From: Azoarcus sp.
GTDB lineage: Bacteria; Pseudomonadota; Gammaproteobacteria; Burkholderiales; Rhodocyclaceae
Reading direction: 5' to 3'
Assembly (NCBI GenBank): GCA_020725025.1
Contig: DYFV01000014.1
Location: forward strand, 1-64,000
Length of the DNA: 64,000 nucleotides
Made by a program: the position numbers and the translations under genes. This document shows, one piece after another, positions 1-8,359 of this stretch. The notes beneath the pieces were generated by a model. The model worked only from the letters and a program-made list of their open reading frames with translations, searched no databases and was not told where the DNA came from. How positions within the stretch are numbered: position 1 is the stretch's first letter; each line of letters opens with the position of its first letter.

Positions 1-77
1 AGCTCGCCGACGACGCACGGGTGATCGAGACCTATCTGGGGCTGGGCGGCAAGCATCAGGACATGCTCGCCGCCTGA
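1..77 (+). CDS. ABC transporter ATP-binding protein, C-terminal end (LivF-like), partial
   Basis: Only the last 24 codons are inside the window, in the frame beginning at base 3 and ending in TGA at 75-77. The tail reads RVIETYLGLGG, which resembles the C-terminus of branched-chain amino acid type ABC ATPases (LivF: VIxAYLG). The next gene downstream is a Peripla_BP_6 binding protein. I infer that this is the last cytoplasmic subunit of a Liv-type importer whose substrate-binding protein follows. The ATPase motifs lie outside the window, so the subunit assignment (LivF rather than LivG) rests on these few residues and on context. Confidence 0.6.
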   Translation, partial: LADDARVIETYLGLGGKHQDMLAA

Positions 78-196
78 GGCGGCGGGCAGGTGTGAGGACG
101 AGAGTCGCGAAGCGACAGCCAACGCGACCGGAACATGGATCAACAACCGGCCGGAGCGAGACCCGGCGAGACGACGTCACCAGGAGGAGTACAGAG

Positions 197-1339
197 ATGA
201 GATTCACCAAGCTTGTCATGGCCGCTTCGGTCGCAGCGATGTTCGCCGCCGCCCCGGCCTTCGCCCAGGTCAAGGTCGGGGTGTCCCTGTCGGCCACCGG
301 GCCGGCCGCCGCCCTCGGGATTCCGGAAAAGAACGTCTTCGCGCTGCTCCCGGGCGAGGTGGCGGGCCAGAAGATCGAGTACATCGTCCTCGACGACGCC
401 ACCGACCCCTCCCTCGGCACCAAGAACGCGCGCAAGCTGGTGTCCGAGGACAAGGTGGACGTGCTGATCGGCTCCTCGGCCACGCCGGCCTCGGCGGCGA
501 TCGCCGAAGTGGCCAACGAGTCGCAGACGCCGCAGCTCGCCCTCGCGCCGGTCACCGTGCCGGCCGACAAGGAGACGTGGGTGTTCCGCCTGCCCCAGCC
601 CAATCGGGTGATGGCGAGCGCGCTGATCGAGCACATGAAGAAGACCGGCGTGAAGTCGCTCGGCTTCATCGGCTACTCCGATGCCTACGGCGAGGACTGG
701 ATCAACGCGATCAAACCGATGCTGGAGAAGGAAGGGATCAAGTTCGGCCCGGTCGAGCGCTTCAACCGCACCGACACCTCGGTGAGCGGCCAGGTGCTGA
801 AGCTCGTCTCTGCGCGGCCCGACGCGGTGCTGGTGGTGGGCTCGGGCAGCCCGGCGGCGCTGCCCCAGTCCAGCCTGGTCGAGCGCGGCTACAAGGGCCA
901 GATCTACCAGACCCACGCCGCCGCCAACCCGGCCTTCCTGCGGGTGGCGGGCAAGGCTGCCGAAGGCGCGATCATGCCCATCGGCCCCGTCGTGGTCGCC
1001 GACCAGGTCGCCGCCAGCCATCCGTCCAAGAGGATCGGCCAGGATTTCGTGAAGACCTACGAGGCGAAATACGGCGAGAACTCCTTCTCCTCCTTCGCCG
1101 GCCACGCCTACGACGCCTTCCTCCTGCTGCAGCAGGCCATTCCGGTCGCGCTCAAGGGCGGCAAGCCGGGTACACCCGAGTTCCGCAAGGCGCTGCGCGA
1201 CGCGATCGAGGCCAGCAAGGAGGTGGTGGCCACCCACGGGGTCTACAACATGAGCACCGGCGATCACTTCGGTACGGACGAGCGCGCCCGGGTGCTGATC
1301 AAGGTCGAGAACGGCGGCTACAAGCTGCTCGGCAACTGA
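197..1339 (+). CDS. Branched-chain-type ABC transporter periplasmic substrate-binding protein
   Basis: A 380-aa Peripla_BP_6 (LivK/LivJ-like) protein that would bind a small acid in the periplasm and pass it to a Liv-type ABC importer. The start at 197 follows a GGAGGAG ribosome binding site at 183-189; the reading frame is open further upstream but without signal-peptide character. Residues 1-23 form a signal peptide ending in APAFA before QVKVGV. Two Rossmann-like lobes follow (VGVSLSATGPAAALG, then DVLIGSSATPAS and GFIGYSDAYGEDW). It sits directly before genes for CoA activation and beta-oxidation. I infer that the ligand is an aromatic or aryl-propanoid acid rather than leucine. The ligand cannot be read from sequence. 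Confidence 0.9.
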   Translation: MRFTKLVMAASVAAMFAAAPAFAQVKVGVSLSATGPAAALGIPEKNVFALLPGEVAGQKIEYIVLDDATDPSLGTKNARKLVSEDKVDVLIGSSATPASAAIAEVANESQTPQLALAPVTVPADKETWVFRLPQPNRVMASALIEHMKKTGVKSLGFIGYSDAYGEDWINAIKPMLEKEGIKFGPVERFNRTDTSVSGQVLKLVSARPDAVLVVGSGSPAALPQSSLVERGYKGQIYQTHAAANPAFLRVAGKAAEGAIMPIGPVVVADQVAASHPSKRIGQDFVKTYEAKYGENSFSSFAGHAYDAFLLLQQAIPVALKGGKPGTPEFRKALRDAIEASKEVVATHGVYNMSTGDHFGTDERARVLIKVENGGYKLLGN

Positions 1340-1347
1340 GGACGACT

Positions 1348-1377
1348 CCGCAGGGGCGGCCGACGCCGCTCCTGCGG
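1348..1377 (+). other. Strong intercistronic hairpin (REP-like)
   Basis: A 13-bp stem with a CGAC tetraloop: left arm 1348-1360, right arm 1365-1377, one G-U type mismatch. No T-run follows. It lies between the binding-protein gene and the ligase gene. Such hairpins often stabilise the upstream message and allow the binding protein to be made in excess. The right arm contains GCCGCTCCTGC, an 11-mer found again in the REP-like element at 27710-27720. Confidence 0.6.
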
Positions 1378-1411
1378 GAAGTACAGAGAGACTGGAAGGG
1401 GGGAGGAACCC

Positions 1412-3277
1412 ATGACAGATGTGATTCGTGACACCGACCGGATGTTCGCCAAGCCGGTCGTGAATGTCGATATGCGTGCGGACGGCGCGCGCATCCTGCG
1501 GTCCGGGATACCCCTTCCGCAAACCTATGCCCGCTGTGTGGGCGAGTGGCTGGAACAGTGGGCGGCGGCCACGCCCGACACGCTTTTCCTTGCCGAGCGA
1601 AACGCCGCCGGCGAGTGGGACAAGATCACCTGGGGCGAGACCCGCCGCCGCGTGATCCGCATCGCCACCTGGCTGCTGCGCCAGAACCTGTCGGCCGAGC
1701 GCCCGGTGGTGATCCTTTCGGACAATTCCATCGAGCATGCGCTGCTGATGCTCGCGGCCATGCACATCGGCGTGCCCTCCTGCTCCATCTCGCCGGGCAA
1801 CTCGCTGATGTCGAAGGACCATGCCAAGCTCAAGGGCAACATCGAGCTCCTGAAGCCCGGCGTGATCTACGCCGATCCGGTGGAGCGCTTCGGCCCGGCG
1901 CTCGCCGCCATCCGCGACCTGCACGACGGCGTGGTGCTCGCCGGCGGGCGCAGCCAAGCGACCGAAGGCAGCGTGCCTTTCAAGGAAATCGAGGTCGCGC
2001 CCGACGAGGCGGCGGTGATGGCCGCGTTCGCCGGGATCACCCCCGACACCATCGCCAAGTTCCTGTTCACCTCCGGCTCGGTGGGCGTGCCCAAGGCGGT
2101 AATCAACACTCACCGCATGCTGTGCTCCAACCAGCTCGCCAAGGAGCTGGTGTGGCCCTTCCTCGCCGAGAACCGGCCGGTGCTCGTCGAGTGGCTGCCG
2201 TGGAGCCACACCTTCGGCAGCAACCACAACCTCAACATGGTCCTGCGCTGGGGCGGCACCATCTGGATCGACGACGGCAAGCCCACCCCGCAGGGCCTCG
2301 CCCAGACCGTGCGCAACCTCAAGGAGATCGCGCCCACGGTGTACTTCAACGTGCCGCGCGCCTACGACATGCTGGTGCCGCTCCTGCGCGAGGACGCGCA
2401 GTTGCGCGAGACCTTCTTCAGCCGCCTGAACCTCATCTTCTACGCCGGCGCGGCGCTGCCCCACCACCTGTGGGAGGCGCTCGAGGACCTCGCCGAGCAG
2501 ACCACCGGGCACAAGGTCGTCATGACCTCCTCCTGGGGCTCGACCGAGACCGCCCCGATGTGCACCGACTGCCACTTCGAGGCCGAGCGCCCGGGGGTTA
2601 TCGGCGTGCCCGTCCCCGGCACCACCCTCAAGCTCGTGCCCTCCGGCGACAAGCTGGAGGTGCGGGTGAAGGGGCCCAACGTCTTCCCCGGCTACTGGAA
2701 GCAGCCCGACATCACCGCCAAGTCCTTCGACGAGGAAGGCTTCTATCTCATCGGCGACGCGGTCGAGTTCGTCGACCCGGCCCATCCCGAGAAGGGGCTG
2801 GTGTTCGACGGGCGGGTGGGCGAGGACTTCAAACTGCTCACCGGCACCTGGGTGCACGTCGGCTCGCTTCGCGTGGCGGGCATCGACTCGATGCGCCCGG
2901 TAGCCCAGGACATCGTGGTGACCGGCCACGACCGGGACGAGATCGGCTTCCTGATCTTCCCCAACATCCCCGAGTGCCGGCGGCTGTGCCCCGGTCTGCC
3001 GCCCGACGCGCCCCTGGACCAGGTGCTAGGCAACCCCGCCGTGGTGCAGCAGGTGCGCCGCGGGATGGCGCTGCTGAAGCAGCAGGGGGGCGGCTCCTCC
3101 ACTTACCCGTCGCGTGCGCTGCTGATGGCCGAGCCGCCGTCGGTGGAGGCGGGCGAGATCACCGACAAGGGCTACATCAACCAGCGCGCGGTGCTCACGC
3201 GCCGTGCCGACCTGGTGCAGTTCCTTTATGCCGACGTGCTCGACAAGACCGTCATCACGGTCCACTCCGCCGTCTGA
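1412..3277 (+). CDS. Feruloyl-CoA synthase-like AMP-forming acyl-CoA ligase
   Basis: A 621-aa ANL-superfamily ligase that would activate a carboxylic acid to its CoA thioester with ATP. The AMP-binding P-loop near residue 220 reads TSGSVGVPKAV, followed by INTHRMLCSNQ, a stretch characteristic of feruloyl-CoA synthases. The A8-type region and the C-terminal catalytic lysine (GEITDKGYIN, near residue 584) are present. An AGGGGGGAGG ribosome binding site precedes ATG at 1412. It is the first enzyme gene of the operon and is followed by hydratase, thiolase and dehydrogenase genes. This suggests activation of a hydroxycinnamate or phenylpropanoate for beta-oxidation. Oddity: the usual STG of the P-loop is SVG. 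The exact substrate is not determinable. Confidence 0.85.
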   Translation: MTDVIRDTDRMFAKPVVNVDMRADGARILRSGIPLPQTYARCVGEWLEQWAAATPDTLFLAERNAAGEWDKITWGETRRRVIRIATWLLRQNLSAERPVVILSDNSIEHALLMLAAMHIGVPSCSISPGNSLMSKDHAKLKGNIELLKPGVIYADPVERFGPALAAIRDLHDGVVLAGGRSQATEGSVPFKEIEVAPDEAAVMAAFAGITPDTIAKFLFTSGSVGVPKAVINTHRMLCSNQLAKELVWPFLAENRPVLVEWLPWSHTFGSNHNLNMVLRWGGTIWIDDGKPTPQGLAQTVRNLKEIAPTVYFNVPRAYDMLVPLLREDAQLRETFFSRLNLIFYAGAALPHHLWEALEDLAEQTTGHKVVMTSSWGSTETAPMCTDCHFEAERPGVIGVPVPGTTLKLVPSGDKLEVRVKGPNVFPGYWKQPDITAKSFDEEGFYLIGDAVEFVDPAHPEKGLVFDGRVGEDFKLLTGTWVHVGSLRVAGIDSMRPVAQDIVVTGHDRDEIGFLIFPNIPECRRLCPGLPPDAPLDQVLGNPAVVQQVRRGMALLKQQGGGSSTYPSRALLMAEPPSVEAGEITDKGYINQRAVLTRRADLVQFLYADVLDKTVITVHSAV

Positions 3278-3297
3278 TTCACCAAGGGAAAACGAGA

Positions 3298-4068
3298 ATG
3301 AGCGAACAACTGGTCAAGACCGCGTCCGAGGACGGTATCTACACCGTGACCCTGGCGCGTCCCGAAAAGCGCAACGCGGTGAGCGACCGCCTGCTGGCAG
3401 CGCTGGATGCGGCACTGGCGGCGGCGCCCGAGGGCACGCGGGTCGTCATCCTCGCGGGGGAGGGCGAGCACTTCTGCGCCGGACTGGATCTCGCGGAGCA
3501 CCAGCACCGTGAGCCCTTCGGCGTGATGCAGCATTCGCGCGGTTGGCACCGCATCTTCGACCGCATCCAGAACGGTGGCATCCCGGTGGTCGCCGCCATG
3601 CAGGGCGCGGTGATCGGCGGCGGGCTGGAGCTTGCATCCGCCACCCACGTGCGGGTGGCCGAGCCCAGCACCATCTACCAGCTCCCGGAAGGGCGCCACG
3701 GCATCTTCGTGGGCGGCGGTGCCTCGGTGCGGGTGGCGAAGATCGTCGGCCCGGGGCGCATGTGCGAAATGATGCTCACCGGCCGTATCCTCGACGCCGA
3801 GGAAGGCCAGCGCCTGGGCCTTTCGCACTACCTCGTGGGCCCCGGCGAAGCCCTGGCCAAGGCGCGTCAGCTCGCCGCCCGCATCGCCGAGAACGCGCCC
3901 ATGGCCAACTGGGCGATGGTCTCGGCCATCTCCCGCATCGACAACATGGCGAGCGACGACGGGCTCTTCGTCGAGTCGCTCACCGCGGCGCTCACCCAGA
4001 CGAGCCCGGAAGTCGCCGAACGCATCGGCCACTTCCTCACCCGCAAAGGCAAGGGACCCCAGACGTGA
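3298..4068 (+). CDS. Enoyl-CoA hydratase/isomerase family (crotonase) protein
   Basis: A 256-aa crotonase-fold protein that would hydrate the 2-enoyl-CoA made from the activated acid. The oxyanion-hole region HFCAGLDLAEHQH and the motifs GGGLELAS (Glu near 111) and LPEGRHGIF (Glu near 131) match the two catalytic glutamates of the family. The length is normal. ATG at 3298 lies 20 bp after the ligase stop and follows AAGGGAAAACGAGA. The stop overlaps the thiolase GTG start by four bases (GTGA), implying translational coupling. It could be a hydroxycinnamoyl-CoA hydratase-lyase, but the adjacent thiolase and dehydrogenase favour full beta-oxidation. Confidence 0.85.
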   Translation: MSEQLVKTASEDGIYTVTLARPEKRNAVSDRLLAALDAALAAAPEGTRVVILAGEGEHFCAGLDLAEHQHREPFGVMQHSRGWHRIFDRIQNGGIPVVAAMQGAVIGGGLELASATHVRVAEPSTIYQLPEGRHGIFVGGGASVRVAKIVGPGRMCEMMLTGRILDAEEGQRLGLSHYLVGPGEALAKARQLAARIAENAPMANWAMVSAISRIDNMASDDGLFVESLTAALTQTSPEVAERIGHFLTRKGKGPQT

Positions 4069-5321
4069 ACCATTTCGAATCCTCCGAGGCGGCCGCGCTC
4101 GTCGGCCGCTACGACGACATCTGGCTGGTGGCGGGGCAGCGTACGCCCTTCGCCGACTACAACGGCGTGCTGCGCGAGGTCTCGCCCACCGACCTCGCGA
4201 TCTACGCCGCGCGGGCGCTGTTCGAGAAGAGCGGCGTCCCCGCTTCGGCGGTGCAGGCCATCGTCGCCGGCAACATGGCCCAGGCGAGCTTCGACGCCTA
4301 CTTCATGCCGCGCCAGATCGGCCTCTATTCCGGCGTGAATCCCAACGTGCCGGCGGTGCTGGTGCAACGCCTGTGCGGCACCGGCTTCGAGGCCATCCTG
4401 ACCGCCGCCGACCAGATCAAGCTCGGCAAGGCCCAGGTGGCCCTCGCGGTCGGCACGGAATCGATGTCGCGCAATCCGGTGGCGGCCTATACCCACCGGG
4501 CCGGTTTTCGCATGGGCCAGGTCGACTTCCGCGACTTCCTGTGGGAGGCGACCAAGGACACCACCTTCGGCGGCAGCATGGGCGACACCGCCGAGAACCT
4601 CGCCAGGCGTTACGGCATCTCCCGGGAGGAGACCGACCGCTTCGCGGCGCAGAGTTTCGAGCGCGCGCTGGCGGCATGGGAGGCGGGCTGGTTCGCCGAC
4701 GAGGTGGCGCCCGTCGTCAATGCGAAGTGGGAGCTCGAAGGCTACAACCCTCGCGGCCTCAAGCTCGCCGACCGCGCCGAGCGCTTCGAGCGCGACGGCC
4801 ACGTGCGTCCGACGAGCTTCGAAACGCTGCAGAAGCTCAAGCCCGCCTTCGGCGGCGTGCAGACCGGCGGCAACAGCTCGGCCATCGTCGATGGCGCGGC
4901 GGCGGTGCTCGTCGCCCACGGCGACTGGGTGCGGGCCAACGGCGTGAAGCCGCTGGCCCGCATCGTGGCCGGCGCGGCGGTGGCGGTGCCGCCCGAGATC
5001 ATGGGCATCGGCCCCGCCCCGGCGATCCGCGCCGCGGCGAAGGCGGCCGGGCTCACCGTGGGCGACCTCGGCCGGATCGAGATCAACGAGGCCTTCGGCG
5101 CCCAGTACCTGGCCTGCGAGCGTGAACTGGGGCTCGACCGTGAAAAGGCGAACGTGCACGGCGGCGCGATCGCCATCGGCCACCCTCTGGGTGCCTCGGG
5201 CGTGCGGCTCACCACCACGGTGGCGCGCGGGCTGAAGGAGGCGGGGCTGCAGTTCGGTGTCTCTTCGGCCTGCGCCGGGGGCGGGCAGGGCGTGGCCATC
5301 ATCGTGGAGAACGCGGGGTGA
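4065..5321 (+). CDS. Acetyl-CoA acyltransferase (beta-ketothiolase)
   Basis: A 418-aa thiolase, about the usual family length. The GTG start at 4065 overlaps the preceding stop. The nucleophilic cysteine is in RLCGTGFEAI (near residue 104), the histidine in AIGHPLGASG (near 372) and the second cysteine in SSACAGGGQG (near 403), so the full catalytic triad is present. It would cleave 3-oxoacyl-CoA with CoA, releasing acetyl-CoA and a chain-shortened aroyl- or acyl-CoA. The position between crotonase and SDR dehydrogenase genes gives a full beta-oxidation set in one operon. Confidence 0.9.
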   Translation: MNHFESSEAAALVGRYDDIWLVAGQRTPFADYNGVLREVSPTDLAIYAARALFEKSGVPASAVQAIVAGNMAQASFDAYFMPRQIGLYSGVNPNVPAVLVQRLCGTGFEAILTAADQIKLGKAQVALAVGTESMSRNPVAAYTHRAGFRMGQVDFRDFLWEATKDTTFGGSMGDTAENLARRYGISREETDRFAAQSFERALAAWEAGWFADEVAPVVNAKWELEGYNPRGLKLADRAERFERDGHVRPTSFETLQKLKPAFGGVQTGGNSSAIVDGAAAVLVAHGDWVRANGVKPLARIVAGAAVAVPPEIMGIGPAPAIRAAAKAAGLTVGDLGRIEINEAFGAQYLACERELGLDREKANVHGGAIAIGHPLGASGVRLTTTVARGLKEAGLQFGVSSACAGGGQGVAIIVENAG

Positions 5322-5471
5322 CAGCCGGCGAAACCGGATATCGCGCGTGACCGAATCGCAAAACGCTATAGCTGATAGTGCCCGGCGCGGCTATTGCCTC
5401 GCCGGGAGCGGGATCACACTCATCGTCACAAGGGGCGGAGCGGCTCGAGCAGGCGCTCGCGAGGACCAGCA

Positions 5472-6239
5472 ATGAAATTCGAGAACAACACCTTCATCGT
5501 CACCGGCGGGGCCTCGGGCCTGGGCGAGGCCACTGTGCGCGCCTTCCATGGGGCGGGTGCCAACGTGGTGATCGCCGACCTCAACGTGGATGCCGGCTCG
5601 CGGCTCGCCGACGAGCTGGGGCCGCGGGCGGCCTTCCACCGCACCAACGTCGCCGACGAGGCCGACGCCCGCGGCGCGGTCGAGCTCGCGCTGTCGCGCT
5701 TCGGCGGCCTGCAGGGCCTGGTGAACTGCGCGGGCATCGGCACCGCCGCCAAGGTGCTGGGCAAGGAGGGGGTGCAGCCGCTCTCGAGCTTCGCCCGCAC
5801 CATCGAGGTGAACCTCGTCGGCACCTTCAACATGATCCGGCTCGCCGCCGAGGCCATGGCCAAAGGCGAGCCCCAAGCCGACGGCGAGCGCGGCGTCATC
5901 ATCAACACCGCCTCGGTGGCGGCCTACGACGGCCAGGTCGGGCAGGCGGCCTACGCCGCGTCCAAGGGCGGCATCGTGTCGATGACGCTGCCGATCGCCC
6001 GCGAGCTCGCGCGCTCCGGGATCCGCGTCGTGACCATCGCCCCCGGTCTCTTCCTCACGCCGATGATGCACACCCTGCCGCCCGAGGTGCAGCAGTCGCT
6101 GGCCGAGGCCGTGCCTTTTCCGCAGCGCCTCGGCCAGCCGGCCGAGTTCGCGCAGCTCGCCCGAAGCATCGTCGAGAACGTGATGCTGAACGGCGAAACC
6201 ATCCGGCTCGACGGTGCCATCCGTCTGGCCCCGCGATGA
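5472..6239 (+). CDS. SDR-family 3-hydroxyacyl-CoA dehydrogenase (HSD10/type II-like)
   Basis: A 255-aa short-chain dehydrogenase. The NAD-binding motif is TGGASGLG (residues 11-18), NCAGIG follows, then the catalytic serine in [11 protein letters not shown] and the YAASK pair (Tyr161, Lys165). The pattern [12 protein letters not shown] followed by [10 protein letters not shown] is typical of the type II 3-hydroxyacyl-CoA dehydrogenase group. It would oxidise 3-hydroxyacyl-CoA between the hydratase and thiolase steps. ATG at 5472 follows GCGAGGACC; the in-frame upstream extension has no family similarity. The 150-bp gap before it holds no other gene that I can see. Confidence 0.88.
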   Translation: MKFENNTFIVTGGASGLGEATVRAFHGAGANVVIADLNVDAGSRLADELGPRAAFHRTNVADEADARGAVELALSRFGGLQGLVNCAGIGTAAKVLGKEGVQPLSSFARTIEVNLVGTFNMIRLAAEAMAKGEPQADGERGVIINTASVAAYDGQVGQAAYAASKGGIVSMTLPIARELARSGIRVVTIAPGLFLTPMMHTLPPEVQQSLAEAVPFPQRLGQPAEFAQLARSIVENVMLNGETIRLDGAIRLAPR

Positions 6240-6490
6240 CGGCGACGCCCGCCCCATGGACGACACCGCCATGAGCACATAAGCCTTCGGCGTGACCCGC
6301 CCGGGCACGCCGCATCACCCGACACAAGCACGCCCCCGAGGGGACCGAATCGCCGTCTTTGCGCCGGCGAGGGGAGCGTGCGCACCGAATGAACGCGAGA
6401 CCCGCCCTCGGGCGGGGCCTCTCGAGTTCGGAGCGGCCCTGCGGGGCCAAAGAGTCCGGCGCTGGGCCGGGAAAAAGGAGGAGGTTGAAA

Positions 6491-7810
6491 ATGACAAAGA
6501 TGAAATTCGCCGGAAAGACGCGCACCCTGAGCCTGGCCATCGCTGCGGCCATCGGCATGGGTGCCGCCTATCCGGCCATGGCCGAAACCGAAATCGAGGC
6601 GCTCAAGCGCGAGCTGGCCGAACAGCGCGCGCTGCTGCAGCAACTGCTCGCCGAGCGCCAGGCGGAGAAGACCGCCGCGGCGAAGGCTCCGGCCGCGGCG
6701 CCCGCGGCCGCCGCGGCAGCCCCGGCCGCCCCCGCGGTCACGATCTACGGCATTCTCGACGCGGGCGTCGAGCACATCACCAACATCGGTGCCAATGGCA
6801 AGAGCCTCACCCGCGTGCCCGGCATCACGGCCACGCTGCCCTCGCGGATCGGCTTCAGGCTCAACAAGGAGTTCAAACCCGGCTACGCCGCCATCGGTAC
6901 GCTCGAAGCGGGCTTCAACCTCGACGACGGCACCCAGGGCCAGAGCGGCTCGCCCGCCACTGCCGACCGCATCTTCGGTCGCCAGATCTTCGTCGGCCTG
7001 CAGACCCCGGCGGGCAGCTTCACCTTCGGCCGCCAGTGGTCGATGCTGACCCAGGGCATGATGGGCGTCGACCAGCTCGGGCCGAACATCTACGCCCTCG
7101 GTTCGCTCGACGCCTACCTGCCCAATTCGCGCTACGACAACTCGCTGGCATGGAAGCACAAATTCGGCAGCGTGTCGGCGGGTCTCGCCTATTCCTTCGG
7201 CCGCGATACCAGCGGCGGCGCACCGGCCTCGGGCACGTGTGCCGGCGAACAGAACAATATCGGCGACACCCAGGAATGCAGGGCCTGGTCGGCCCTGCTC
7301 CGCTACGACAGCGCCCGCTTCGGCGTGGCCGGCGCGATCGACCAGGTCAAGGGCGGCACCGGTGCGACGGCCTTCTTCTTCAACGGGGCGGCCCCGTTCG
7401 CCTTCGGCGACTCCGGCGACACCGATACCCGCACGACCCTGGGCGGCTACGCCAATTTCGGCGATGCCAGGCTCGGCGTCGGTTGGCTCGGGCGCAAGGT
7501 GGACACCAGCGCCATGGACGTGGAGTCCGACATCTACTACGTGACCGCCAGCTACAAGATCAGCCCGGTGGTCAAGATCGACGGCGGCATCCACCGCATC
7601 GTCAACGACGACCAGGATCGCGATGCGACCCTGTCCGTGGTGCGCGCGTTCTACACCCTCGACCGGGGCCTGGACGTCTACGGCCAGGTGGGCCACATCA
7701 CCAACAGCTCGAAGGCGACCTATGGGCTGTCCGGGGCCGGCGCCGGCACTGCGCCGGCGGCGGGCGAGAGCCAGAACGGCTTCATGGCGGGGATGCGCTA
7801 CATCTTCTGA
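6491..7810 (+). CDS. Outer-membrane porin (Gram-negative porin, Porin_4 type) with N-terminal coiled coil
   Basis: A 439-aa porin. A signal peptide ends near AYPAMAE. A short heptad-rich helix (EIEALKRELAEQRALLQQLL) and an Ala/Pro-rich spacer follow. The barrel then begins with VTIYGILDAGVEH and ends in GMRYIF with a C-terminal Phe, as expected for Bam-assembled beta barrels. ATG at 6491 follows an AAGGAGGAGG ribosome binding site. The coiled coil and linker before the barrel are not in the simplest betaproteobacterial porins and may trimerise it or contact peptidoglycan. Its place inside the catabolic operon suggests uptake of the operon's substrate across the outer membrane. Confidence 0.88.
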   Translation: MTKMKFAGKTRTLSLAIAAAIGMGAAYPAMAETEIEALKRELAEQRALLQQLLAERQAEKTAAAKAPAAAPAAAAAAPAAPAVTIYGILDAGVEHITNIGANGKSLTRVPGITATLPSRIGFRLNKEFKPGYAAIGTLEAGFNLDDGTQGQSGSPATADRIFGRQIFVGLQTPAGSFTFGRQWSMLTQGMMGVDQLGPNIYALGSLDAYLPNSRYDNSLAWKHKFGSVSAGLAYSFGRDTSGGAPASGTCAGEQNNIGDTQECRAWSALLRYDSARFGVAGAIDQVKGGTGATAFFFNGAAPFAFGDSGDTDTRTTLGGYANFGDARLGVGWLGRKVDTSAMDVESDIYYVTASYKISPVVKIDGGIHRIVNDDQDRDATLSVVRAFYTLDRGLDVYGQVGHITNSSKATYGLSGAGAGTAPAAGESQNGFMAGMRYIF

Positions 7811-7817
7811 TGAAGGG

Positions 7818-7851
7818 GCTCGTCCCGCGGGTGAGGGCCTGCGGGACGAGC
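7818..7851 (+). terminator. Hairpin just after the porin gene (possible attenuator)
   Basis: A perfect 11-bp inverted repeat, arms 7818-7828 and 7841-7851 with a 12-nt loop, starting 8 bp after the porin stop. There is no T-run, so it may be a stability or partial-termination element separating the highly expressed porin from the downstream genes rather than a strict terminator. Confidence 0.5.
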
Positions 7852-7926
7852 ATTGCAACGAAGAAACCACCCGGGCCGCCGCGAGGCGGTCCGCTCGAAC
7901 AACCGCCGTACAGGGACGGAAGCACC

Positions 7927-8346
7927 ATGCCCCGCAGCAACACCTACCGGATGCGTATCGCGTTCTCCGACTGCGATCCCGCGCAGATCGTGTTCTTCGC
8001 CAACTACTTCAAGTGGTTCGACACCTCGAGCCGCGAGTTCTTCACCGCCTGCGGCGTGCCGAGCTGGCGCGAGACCGCCGCCACGCGCGGCATCATCGGC
8101 ACGCCGCTGGTGGATGCGCAGGCGCGTTTCATGAGCTCGGCGACCTACGGCGAGGACATCGAGATCGAGTCGTCGGTGGAGGAGTGGCGCGGCAAGAGCT
8201 TCGTCATGCGCCACGTGGCGCGCCGTGGCGACACCGTGCTGTGCGAGGGCCGCGAGGTGCGCGTCTTCGCCATCCAGGATCCGGAGAACCCGCTGCGCAT
8301 CAAGGCCGTGCCGATTCCCGAAGACATCCGCGCCGCCTGCGAATGA
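7927..8346 (+). CDS. Acyl-CoA thioesterase, 4-hydroxybenzoyl-CoA thioesterase-type hotdog protein
   Basis: A 139-aa single hotdog-domain protein of the normal 4HBT length. The N-terminal motif SDCDPAQIVFFANYFKWFD carries Asp17, which aligns with the catalytic Asp of Pseudomonas 4-hydroxybenzoyl-CoA thioesterase. It would hydrolyse an aromatic acyl-CoA, plausibly to release CoA from the chain-shortened product or to relieve CoA sequestration. It lies between the porin and acyl-CoA dehydrogenase genes of the catabolic operon; the next start is 13 bp downstream. The substrate is inferred from family and context only. Confidence 0.85.
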   Translation: MPRSNTYRMRIAFSDCDPAQIVFFANYFKWFDTSSREFFTACGVPSWRETAATRGIIGTPLVDAQARFMSSATYGEDIEIESSVEEWRGKSFVMRHVARRGDTVLCEGREVRVFAIQDPENPLRIKAVPIPEDIRAACE

Positions 8347-8359
8347 GGAGGCCCGCATC

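Noticed and set aside
140-2929. A 929-codon minus-strand open frame opposite the binding-protein and ligase genes
   Set aside because: Antisense shadow caused by third-position GC bias. The plus-strand products have clear families and the antisense product has none.
7818-7851. A strict rho-independent terminator splitting the catabolic operon after the porin gene
   Set aside because: There is no T-run and the next genes continue the pathway on the same strand without another visible promoter, so I treat it as a partial or stabilising hairpin.
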